Below, piece by piece: positions 7,398-14,402 of a stretch of 26,445 nucleotides of DNA (within the stretch, counting starts at the first letter, position 1; the number at the start of each line of letters is the position of its first letter). Under the pieces are notes generated by a model that was not told where the DNA came from, did no database searches, and saw only the letters and a program-made list of their open reading frames with translations. A program made the translations under genes and the position numbers. The DNA comes from an uncultured Prevotella sp. GTDB lineage: Bacteria > Bacteroidota > Bacteroidia > Bacteroidales > Bacteroidaceae. The stretch is from positions 1 through 26,445 of the forward strand of contig USFX01000010.1 in assembly GCA_900553965.1 (NCBI GenBank), given 5' to 3'.

Positions 7398-8546
7398 ATG
7401 ATAGACTTTGAGCAATATATAAAACAAAATGAGCCTGACAAACAGGAAAAAGCTTACGCATGGCAAACTGCTATCGGACTTCAGGCGGTTGATGGATTAA
7501 AGACATCAGACTATCTGAAAGATACTGCATGTAAACATATAGAGGGCGATATTACGATAGATGAGGCACGCGAACTTATTAAAAGCTATTATCTTGCGAA
7601 AAGCAACCGTGAGCCAGAGGATGACGAAACGCGTGAAGCCGATACGGTTGCAGCAAACATAACAAAGATATTGTCAGTACGGACATTGGACTTCAGTACA
7701 AATGGATATGTATCCTTACACCGGAGAATATTTGCCGGAGTCTTCAAATTTGCCGGACGCATACGGGATTATGATATAACAAAGAAGGAATGGGTGTTAG
7801 ACGGTGATAGCGTGAATTATCTTAACTGGGAGGATTTGCGCCGTGCCATAGACTATGACATAGAGCAGGAGCGGAATTTCAACTATTCAGGATTGTCATC
7901 AGATGAAATTATAAAACATATAACCCGTTTCGTTTCCAACCTTTGGCAGATACATGCGTTTGGGGAAGGTAATACCCGAACGACTGCTGTATTTACTATT
8001 CAGTATTTACGTTCCATTGGATTTGACGTAAACAATAATCTTTTTGCTAATCATTCCTGGTATTTCCGCAATGCATTGGTAAGAGCTAATTATAAGAATG
8101 TACGGAAAGGCATTGATTACACGCCGATATATTTGGAGCGGTTCTTCCGAAATCTGTTGTTGGGCGACGGCTGGGAACTTCGCAACCGTTATCTTCATAT
8201 TAATGCATCAGAGGAATGGAACGAACAGCCTAATATTGCCAGTGCAAGCACAGGACAAGCACAGGACAAGCGCAGGACAAGCGCAGGACAAGCAGAAATA
8301 AGCCCAAACATTGAACGTTTAGTGGAAGCTATCGGGCAAGATCAGTTATCAACAAAGGCTATAATGGGAAAGATGCAACTGAAAGGAAGAGATAATTTCC
8401 TGAATCTGTATCTCAATCCAGCGATAAAGACAGGTTGGGTCACTTTATTATATCCAGATAAACTCCGTCATTCACGTCAAAAATATCTCTTAACAGTTAA
8501 AGGACTTGCTTTATTGGATGGATTAATAAAAAAACAAACGATTTAA
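7398..8546 (+). CDS. Fic-domain protein with N-terminal antitoxin-like region
   Basis: A 382-residue Fic protein; Fic enzymes transfer AMP or other phosphate-linked groups to hydroxyl side chains and often act as toxins. The core motif HAFGEGNTR at about 186-194 keeps the catalytic His, Phe, Glu and Arg but has Ala for Pro and Thr for the final Gly of HPFxxGNGR. An N-terminal segment (about 35-68, containing CKHIEGDITIDEARELI) resembles VbhA-type antitoxin helices; Cys stands where Ser/Thr of the (S/T)xxxE(G/N) inhibitory motif is expected. A winged-helix-like domain covers about 303-380. Between the two, about residues 284-298, lies a linker encoded by an 11-base tandem repeat. The upstream TTG (7392) is rejected in favour of ATG 7398, 19 bases after the half-hsdS stop. 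Confidence 0.87.
   Translation: MIDFEQYIKQNEPDKQEKAYAWQTAIGLQAVDGLKTSDYLKDTACKHIEGDITIDEARELIKSYYLAKSNREPEDDETREADTVAANITKILSVRTLDFSTNGYVSLHRRIFAGVFKFAGRIRDYDITKKEWVLDGDSVNYLNWEDLRRAIDYDIEQERNFNYSGLSSDEIIKHITRFVSNLWQIHAFGEGNTRTTAVFTIQYLRSIGFDVNNNLFANHSWYFRNALVRANYKNVRKGIDYTPIYLERFFRNLLLGDGWELRNRYLHINASEEWNEQPNIASASTGQAQDKRRTSAGQAEISPNIERLVEAIGQDQLSTKAIMGKMQLKGRDNFLNLYLNPAIKTGWVTLLYPDKLRHSRQKYLLTVKGLALLDGLIKKQTI
8248..8291 (+). repeat. 11-bp tandem repeat (four copies) inside fic
   Basis: Four adjacent units: gcacaggacaa twice, then gcgcaggacaa twice, followed by a partial fifth (gcag). The unit is not a multiple of three, so gain or loss of one or two copies changes the frame. The unit is open in all three frames, so expansion itself adds no stop. 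In frame 1 (used by bases 8098-8301) the reading ends at 8301, just after the array, which would remove the C-terminal domain of the Fic protein. Confidence 0.85.
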
Positions 8547-8551
8547 ACCGC

Positions 8552-8572
8552 TAAATTCTCATTTATGGAAGA
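8552..8572 (+). repeat. Start-region repeat shared with the half-hsdS start, copy 1
   Basis: Bases 8555-8572 (attctcatttatggaaga) recur exactly at 9458-9475; both include an ATG start and its leader. In addition, 8552-8565 (taaattctcattta) is the reverse complement of the hsdS junction sequence at 9907-9920 with a single mismatch, making it a possible inverted partner site for the recombinase. Confidence 0.55.
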
Positions 8573-9458
8573 GGAAACAAAACAGCATAAAAAATCCATA
8601 CGCTTCTTTAACGACCGTGAAGTGCGGGCTGTGTGGGATGATGAAAGTAATTGTTGGTGGTTTTCTGCAACAGATATAGTCAGAGCCATCAACAACGAGT
8701 CCGACTATATTAAAGCCGGAAACTATTGGCGGTGGCTAAAACGCAAATTAAGACAGGAGGGGCTTCAGTTCGTGAGTGGCACTCACAAACTTAAAATTGC
8801 AGCAGCCGACGGCAAACGGTATAGTAGTGATGCGTTGTCGGCAGAAGATATTATGATTCTTGCCAAACATTATCCCAATAACCGCGCCAATGAATTTCTT
8901 GATTGGTTTACATATAGCGACAACACATTAGACGGGCAGAGCCGAAAAAAGGCGTACCAGCTGTACGAAAGCGGGTTGTTAAAACGTCTCGAACCGGGTA
9001 GTGTGAAATGTCTGCAACAGATTCATGCCTATATCTTTGGTGGGCTTTACGACTTTGCCGGACAGATACGGACCAAAAATATTTCAAAAGGAGGTTTCAC
9101 TTTTGCCAACTGCATGCATTTTCCAGAAACGTTGCAGCTTATAGAGAGAATGCCTGAAACTTCATTCGATGAGATTATGGATAAGTATGTCGAGATGAAC
9201 GTAGCCCATCCTTTTATGGAAGGAAACGGACGAAGTACACGCATTTGGCTTGACCTAATGTTGAAACGGTCACTGAAACGATGTGTGGATTGGAGCCAAA
9301 TAGACAAGAATGAATATTTGGCGGCTATGCGTGAGAGTGTAACAGATAGTTCACATATCAAAAAATTGGTAAAGCCTGCTTTAACAAATAAGATTGATGA
9401 TCGGGAAATGTTTATGAAAGGCATTGATTATTCATATTATTACGAACAAAATGACTGA
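8565..9458 (+). CDS. fic: Fic protein with N-terminal phage-antirepressor-like domain
   Basis: A 297-residue protein with two parts. Residues about 10-115 resemble the BRO/KilA-type DNA-binding or antirepressor domain (VWDDESNCWWFSATDIVRAI). Residues about 120-280 are a Fic domain with the canonical motif HPFMEGNGRSTR at 215-226, so it should be catalytically competent for AMP transfer. The upstream stretch FGGLYDFAGQIRTKNISKGG is the usual flap region. The C-terminus reads YSYYYEQND: Ser290 and Glu294 fit the C-terminal (S/T)xxxE inhibitory helix of class III Fic proteins such as Neisseria NmFic, with Gln instead of Gly/Asn next, so self-inhibition is likely. It lies 18 bases after the first fic and 9 before the N-terminal half-hsdS, and its leader and first codons duplicate those of that hsdS half. 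Confidence 0.9.
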   Translation: MEEETKQHKKSIRFFNDREVRAVWDDESNCWWFSATDIVRAINNESDYIKAGNYWRWLKRKLRQEGLQFVSGTHKLKIAAADGKRYSSDALSAEDIMILAKHYPNNRANEFLDWFTYSDNTLDGQSRKKAYQLYESGLLKRLEPGSVKCLQQIHAYIFGGLYDFAGQIRTKNISKGGFTFANCMHFPETLQLIERMPETSFDEIMDKYVEMNVAHPFMEGNGRSTRIWLDLMLKRSLKRCVDWSQIDKNEYLAAMRESVTDSSHIKKLVKPALTNKIDDREMFMKGIDYSYYYEQND

Positions 9459-9475
9459 TTCTCATTTATGGAAGA
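9458..9475 (+). repeat. Start-region repeat, copy 2 (before the N-terminal half-hsdS)
   Basis: This 18-base exact copy of 8555-8572 covers the leader, the ATG at 9468 and the next two codons of the half-hsdS. It suggests that one start region was duplicated from the other, or that both serve as recombination or translation-initiation cassettes. Confidence 0.55.
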
Positions 9476-9941
9476 ATGGAAAGAATATAAGTTGGGAGAG
9501 ATAACCAACATGAAGAACGGGAAGAAACGCCCACAAAACAACGGTGTCTTTCCTGTTTATGGTGGTAATGGTATCATGGACTATTCCAATTCTTATAATG
9601 CTGAAAATGTCATTGTAGTTGGACGGGTTGGTGCATATTGCGGATGTGTCTATAAATGTGATTGCAAATGCTGGGTATCTGACAACGCTATTTCAGTTTT
9701 TGCAAAAGATATCGTTGACACCCAGTTCCTTTATTATCTTATGACCACACTTGATTTCCATCACCATCACATAGGCGGAGCACAACCGTTGATGACGCAA
9801 GACATTATCGGTGATTTCACTGTGTCAATACCTCCATTATCAATCCAACAACAGATTGTACAAATTCTCAAATCTCTTGATGATAAAATCGAGCTGAACC
9901 GCCGGATAAATGATAATTTAATTCCAACATATTATGCCTAA
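9468..9941 (+). CDS. hsdS: N-terminal half of HsdS specificity subunit (split gene)
   Basis: This 157-residue frame begins as a normal type I specificity subunit (MEEWKEYKLGEI) and contains the first target-recognition domain (about 5-130), followed by the start of the central conserved region (LSIQQQIVQILKSLDDKIEL, then NRRINDNL). Similarity stops at NDNL; six foreign residues (IPTYYA) and a TAA follow. The second target-recognition domain is missing but is present 3 kb upstream in the C-terminal half. Joining the halves at their shared 13 bases gives a continuous frame of about 369 residues with correct central sequence. The stop overlaps the hsdR start by 8 bases. As it stands the protein might act as a dimerising half-subunit, as known for some truncated HsdS, or be inactive. 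Confidence 0.88.
   Translation: MEEWKEYKLGEITNMKNGKKRPQNNGVFPVYGGNGIMDYSNSYNAENVIVVGRVGAYCGCVYKCDCKCWVSDNAISVFAKDIVDTQFLYYLMTTLDFHHHHIGGAQPLMTQDIIGDFTVSIPPLSIQQQIVQILKSLDDKIELNRRINDNLIPTYYA
9908..9920 (+). repeat. 13-bp hsdS junction repeat, right copy
   Basis: Exact direct copy of 6709-6721 (aaatgataattta), again encoding NDNL in the hsdS frame. With the preceding T it forms a small palindrome (taaat-gata-attta). Recombination between the two direct copies would release a circle of about 3.2 kb carrying both fic genes and an intact hsdS. Confidence 0.65.
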
Positions 9942-12900
9942 TACGTTTCATTTTACAGAAGATTCATACGAGCAGTCGATAATTTCCTTATTCAAGGAAA
10001 TGGGATATGAATATCATTATGGTCCGGAACTCGAAGCCAGCACCTGTCGAGATCTCACAGATGCCACCATACCGGGAACATTGCGTAAGGCAATGTTGCT
10101 TATCAATGGAACAGACAAAGCTGGAGCCGTTGATGAAGCAATCCGACAAATACGTGAACTGTTCAGTCAGCCATTGGTCAGCGCAAACATTACCCTTACC
10201 GACTGGCTACAGAATGGATTGGACGTTACGTTCAAAACCGGTCAAGGGACACTGAGCAGTGACCATATCAAAATAATAGACCCGGTTAATATAGAAAACA
10301 ATTCATTTGTAGTTGTCAATCAATGGACGGTTGTAAACGGCAATTCCACCAAACGAGCCGACATCGTTGTGTTCGTCAATGGTTTGCCTATCTCTGTTAT
10401 TGAGTTGAAATCTCCTTCGCGTGAAGTCACCAATTCAGAAGAGGCTCACCAACAGTTGCAGAACTATATGCGCATCGTTCCGCAACTCTTCACTGCTTGC
10501 CAAATGCTTGTGATAAGCGACATGGCAGACACCCGTGTGGGTACAATTACAGCACCACTTGACCGATATATGACGTGGAAAACCACAGACGGAAGTTATG
10601 AAAGCACGGCTGTTGCAGACTTTGATACTCTCTTCATTGGCATCTTTACCAAACATCGATTCATTGATATTATTACAGATTTCACCCTTACAATGGGAGT
10701 GGATAAAAAAGTACGAATCCTTGCTGGCTATCATCAGTATTTTGCCGTAAAGAAAGCACTTGACTGTACTAAGCAAGCCTTGCAGCGCAATGACGGAAAA
10801 ATTGGTGTGTTCTGGCACACACAAGGTTCTGGCAAAAGTCTTTCAATGGTGTTCTATGCCCATCAGCTTTTGAAAAATCTGTTGAGTGCGACCCTGCTTG
10901 TTCTGACTGACCGTCTCGATTTGAACGATCAACTGCACAACACTTTTGCGGCTTGCAGCGATTATTTGCGTCAGAAGCCCGTCAAAGCTACCGATGGAGA
11001 AAACCTGTACGAACTACTTGAAAAACGTAAAAGCCACGGTATCATCTTTGCAAACATCCAAAAGTTCAAAGACCGTGACAAACTGATTACCAATCGTTCT
11101 GATGTGATTGTAATTAGCGATGAAGCCCACCGCACACAGTCAAACACCAAAACCAAAGTAGATACAGAAACAGGTGAGCTAAAACTCGGCTTTGCGGCTA
11201 TTGTACGTAAACTATTACCTCATGCTGCGTTTATCGGCTTCACCGGTACACCTATCGAACAAGACGACAACGACACAAGAGAAGTCTTCGGCAACTATAT
11301 CGACATCTACGATATGACCCAAGCCGTGGAAGACGGAGCAACCGTCCCCGTCTATTATGAAAGCCGTTTGTTGAAATTGGACTTGGATGCCGACACGCTT
11401 AAATTACTGGACAACGAGTATGACAAGCTTGCGGAAGAAGGAGCAGAAGAACAGGACATCAAACGCTCCAAAGATGAAAACACACGTCTTCACGCCTTGC
11501 TCTCAGCTCCACAGACCATCGACACCCTATGTAAAGACATCATAGACCACTACGAGAATAACCGTGCTGATCTGCTTACAGGTAAGGCAATGATTGTGGC
11601 GCTTGACCGTGCCACTGGGATTGATATTTACAGAAAACTGATAGAACTTCGTCCACAATGGAAAGAAATTATTTGTGTGGTCATGACACAAGGAAATCAA
11701 GATCCTGTGGAATGGAATGACATCATAGGGTCAGGCGTACGAAAAGAGGAATTGGCCCGTCAGTTCAAGGACAACAATTCACCGCTGAAAATCGCAATAG
11801 TAGTGGATATGTGGCTCACAGGTTTTGATGTACCCTCGCTTGCCACGATGTACGTTTATAAACCTATGAAGGGGCATAACCTGATGCAGGCTATTGCCAG
11901 GGTAAACCGTGTTTTCCCGGAAAAGAGCGGTGGTTTGGTTGTAGATTATATTGGCATTGCCAAGGCTCTTAAAAAAGCCATGCACGACTATACAGGACGT
12001 GACAAGAAACGTTTCGGAGACCCGAATATCAAGACTACCGCTTACCAGCAATTTGCCGCTGCACTAAAGCGTTGCCGTGAATGCATGAACAGCTACGACT
12101 ATTCCGCTTTTGCAGACTGTTCAAACTTACAACGAGCCAATCTTATAAGAGGCGGTGTGAACATACTGCTTGATAAGAATAATATCGTCCCCTCCCAGCC
12201 TACCACACAGACAGGTGAAAACGGCAACATTATCTTAGCGGATGCCGTTCCTGCAGAAGCACAAAAGGTATTTATGGCAGAAAGCAAATATCTGACACAA
12301 GCCGCATCACTCTGCCGTAGTCTTCTAACTCCTGCAGAACGTTATGAAGAAGCATACTTTGAAGCAGTGAGAACGTTGCTTTTACGCCTTACGGGAAACA
12401 AGAAGATTACCCGAAAAATCATAGACGAACGTATTACGCAGTTGCTCAAAGTAGCTATCAAGGCAGACGGTGTGGTGGAGATACTCAGTACCAAAGGAAC
12501 AGAATTTTCTCTTTTTGATGAAAACTTCTTGCGAGAAATAGCCGAGATGAAAGAGAAAAACTTTGCACTTGAACTGCTCAAGCGCTTGCTTGAAGAACAT
12601 ATCAGAAAACATGCTAAAAAAAGAATGGTAGAAGCCGAGAAATTCAGTGAAATGCTTGATGCCAGACTTGCCGAATACTTGCGTGGATTGATTTCCAACG
12701 AGGAAGTGATAAAAGAGTTGCTGAAAATGGCGCAGGAGCTGAAAGCAAATGCTGAGCAAGCATCAGAATTGGGACTGACAGAGGAAGAACAAGCATTTTA
12801 TGATGCCTTGACAAGGCCTCAAGCTGTAAGAGATTTCTATGAAAACGACCAACTTGTTGCTATGGCTAAGGAACTGACCGAAGCCTTACGCAGTAGTAAA

Positions 12901-13062
12901 ACGATTGACTGGCGGCAGAAGGAGTCGGCTCGTGCCAAAATGCGCTCTATGGTAAAACGATTGCTCAAAAAGTACAAGTACCCACCAGAAGAACAAGCAG
13001 CTGCCCTCGAAACCGTTATCCGACAATGTGAGCTTTACGCAGATTCGGATAATGAGGATTAG
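9934..13062 (+). CDS. hsdR: Type I restriction endonuclease/translocase subunit HsdR
   Basis: HsdR is the ATP-driven DNA translocase and nuclease of the type I complex. The 1042 residues have the expected order: an N-terminal nuclease domain with Asp143 and Glu157-x-Lys159 (RADIVVFVNG...VIELK), a superfamily 2 helicase core with Walker A (TQGSGKS, about 296-302), DEAH box (396-399) and TGTP motif III (437-440), and a second RecA fold with the QAIARVNR motif VI, followed by a helical C-terminal domain that docks on HsdM. The length is normal and no motif is damaged, so restriction should be possible if a working HsdS is supplied. Its ATG overlaps the half-hsdS stop by 8 bases, indicating coupled translation. 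It is the last gene of the operon. Confidence 0.95.
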   Translation: MPNTFHFTEDSYEQSIISLFKEMGYEYHYGPELEASTCRDLTDATIPGTLRKAMLLINGTDKAGAVDEAIRQIRELFSQPLVSANITLTDWLQNGLDVTFKTGQGTLSSDHIKIIDPVNIENNSFVVVNQWTVVNGNSTKRADIVVFVNGLPISVIELKSPSREVTNSEEAHQQLQNYMRIVPQLFTACQMLVISDMADTRVGTITAPLDRYMTWKTTDGSYESTAVADFDTLFIGIFTKHRFIDIITDFTLTMGVDKKVRILAGYHQYFAVKKALDCTKQALQRNDGKIGVFWHTQGSGKSLSMVFYAHQLLKNLLSATLLVLTDRLDLNDQLHNTFAACSDYLRQKPVKATDGENLYELLEKRKSHGIIFANIQKFKDRDKLITNRSDVIVISDEAHRTQSNTKTKVDTETGELKLGFAAIVRKLLPHAAFIGFTGTPIEQDDNDTREVFGNYIDIYDMTQAVEDGATVPVYYESRLLKLDLDADTLKLLDNEYDKLAEEGAEEQDIKRSKDENTRLHALLSAPQTIDTLCKDIIDHYENNRADLLTGKAMIVALDRATGIDIYRKLIELRPQWKEIICVVMTQGNQDPVEWNDIIGSGVRKEELARQFKDNNSPLKIAIVVDMWLTGFDVPSLATMYVYKPMKGHNLMQAIARVNRVFPEKSGGLVVDYIGIAKALKKAMHDYTGRDKKRFGDPNIKTTAYQQFAAALKRCRECMNSYDYSAFADCSNLQRANLIRGGVNILLDKNNIVPSQPTTQTGENGNIILADAVPAEAQKVFMAESKYLTQAASLCRSLLTPAERYEEAYFEAVRTLLLRLTGNKKITRKIIDERITQLLKVAIKADGVVEILSTKGTEFSLFDENFLREIAEMKEKNFALELLKRLLEEHIRKHAKKRMVEAEKFSEMLDARLAEYLRGLISNEEVIKELLKMAQELKANAEQASELGLTEEEQAFYDALTRPQAVRDFYENDQLVAMAKELTEALRSSKTIDWRQKESARAKMRSMVKRLLKKYKYPPEEQAAALETVIRQCELYADSDNED

Positions 13063-13140
13063 CAAAGTAATCATGGTTAAGGTTTGCTCTGAGGTAAAAT
13101 GACATCAGAACAAATCTTGGACACTTTCCACGATTTTGTG

Positions 13141-13197
13141 TAAATGGGAACAGAATTCAGTTGTAAGTTTATCTTATCTGTATTCTGTTTCCATTTA
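13141..13197. repeat. 20-bp imperfect hairpin downstream of hsdR
   Basis: Bases 13141-13160 pair with 13178-13197 at 18 of 20 positions around a 17-base loop. It lies 79 bases after hsdR and 15 bases before a second, perfect hairpin. It may be a first terminator or a stabilising 3' structure. The rest of 13063-13352 holds no gene I can support. Confidence 0.55.
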
Positions 13198-13211
13198 TTA
13201 TGAGACAGATA

Positions 13212-13261
13212 TAAAAGTATCAGGCATTTACAATCTGATATGTAAATGCCTGATACTTTTA
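13212..13261. terminator. 21-bp perfect hairpin, bidirectional terminator
   Basis: Bases 13212-13232 are exactly complementary to 13241-13261, with an 8-base loop (atctgata) and A/T-rich flanks on both sides (aaaataaaat after it). It sits between the convergent hsdR and the minus-strand operon and would end transcription from either side. Confidence 0.8.
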
Positions 13262-13352
13262 AAATAAAATATAGAAAAGGATTGTCTATTCCTCCGCTTA
13301 ACTATAATTCCATCAAAGTCTTTTTATGAATTTAATCCTGTGCTGAATACCG

Positions 13353-14387
13353 TCACTCATTGACCGCTCCGCAGACGGGACAGACGCCCTTCCTGCGCAT
13401 CTCCGCCCCGCAACGGCCGCAGATATAGCTGTTCCGTGAACAACGGAGATAGCGGCGGACGGCGAAGACGGTGTAAACGGCGAGCAAGGGATAGCCGGCG
13501 TAATATAGCGTGGAGATACTGAACACGATGTAGTTGACCGAACAAACTGCCGCCAGACCGCACATATAGAGCACGGCTTCGCCGACGGAAAGGCGTCGGA
13601 AAACATCGTCAACCACGGCCAACGCCACGATGATGAGCGTCCAAACAAGACACATGAATATCCCGAGATGTAACGGAAGGGAGAAGGGATTGAGCGACGG
13701 ATGGTAATAGAAATGGCGCCACGACTCTGCCCCGAAAAGCTGGATGGAAGCATAGACGACGGCCGACGTGGCGACAAGAATGGCCAGCAGCGTAGGATAG
13801 AACGACGGTATGTCGCGGAAATGGACTATACGCGCATTATGGCGTTTGAGGAAACGAAGGCCGTAGACAGCCGTGACTATCACCACGAAGGAAAGGAAGA
13901 TGAGAAGATGGACGTCGGAAAAGGCATCTATGAACTGGGATATGGGGTCGTCGGGCTTCACCGACGGCAACATGACGTTCTCGCGAATCCATCCCTGAGT
14001 GAGCTGGTCGCGGGCTATCTTGACCCATACGGAATCGATGGTGTCAGCCGGCATGGTCATGATGTCGGCCACGACGACACGGTCGCCACTGACGACAGTG
14101 ACGCTGTCGAACGGCAGTTCGTCCGGCGCCTGGCACACAAGACGAAGCGTGTCGGCCTTTACAACGAAATTGTAGTTTTGGGAATAATGGTGGGTCGTTG
14201 AGAATGAGATAGAGTCAAGTTGCTTTTCCGTAAGGTTCCAGGCGTCCGGCGTCCGGTTTGAAGAGTTGTAACAGGACGACAGCAAAGCCACAATGATTAC
14301 GGTATATATAAAAGATACGCAGACGTGGCGACGCAACAGCCATGGGCGTACGCCTGTGATGGCGGTATGTGATGAAACTATTCTCAT
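13353..14387 (-). CDS. Lipoprotein-like membrane protein with C-terminal zinc ribbon
   Basis: A 344-residue protein of unrecognised function. The N-terminus has a basic stretch, a hydrophobic segment and a lipobox-like LLSSC, placing a possible lipidated Cys near residue 39. Residues about 45-155 look extracytoplasmic (with Thr/Ser/Asp-rich segments). Then come four or five membrane segments between about 160 and 310, and a C-terminal zinc ribbon (CGRCGAEMRRKGVCPVCG). The upstream TTG at 14396 is rejected for ATG 14387, 15 bases after the U32 gene stop, so the gene is probably the last of the operon. A cytoplasmic zinc ribbon behind a membrane bundle parallels the zinc ribbons of the signalling genes at the operon's start, but a functional link is only an inference. 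Confidence 0.75.
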   Translation of the reverse strand: MRIVSSHTAITGVRPWLLRRHVCVSFIYTVIIVALLSSCYNSSNRTPDAWNLTEKQLDSISFSTTHHYSQNYNFVVKADTLRLVCQAPDELPFDSVTVVSGDRVVVADIMTMPADTIDSVWVKIARDQLTQGWIRENVMLPSVKPDDPISQFIDAFSDVHLLIFLSFVVIVTAVYGLRFLKRHNARIVHFRDIPSFYPTLLAILVATSAVVYASIQLFGAESWRHFYYHPSLNPFSLPLHLGIFMCLVWTLIIVALAVVDDVFRRLSVGEAVLYMCGLAAVCSVNYIVFSISTLYYAGYPLLAVYTVFAVRRYLRCSRNSYICGRCGAEMRRKGVCPVCGAVNE

Positions 14388-14402
14388 TCTGATCAATTAG
14401 TT

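Noticed and set aside
8248..8291. CRISPR-like array
   Set aside because: The 11-base units are adjacent without spacers and lie inside a coding frame; this is a simple tandem repeat.
13099..13143. 14-codon frame after a GAGGT-like ribosome site downstream of hsdR
   Set aside because: Too short to support, ends at the edge of a hairpin, and nothing follows that a leader peptide could regulate.
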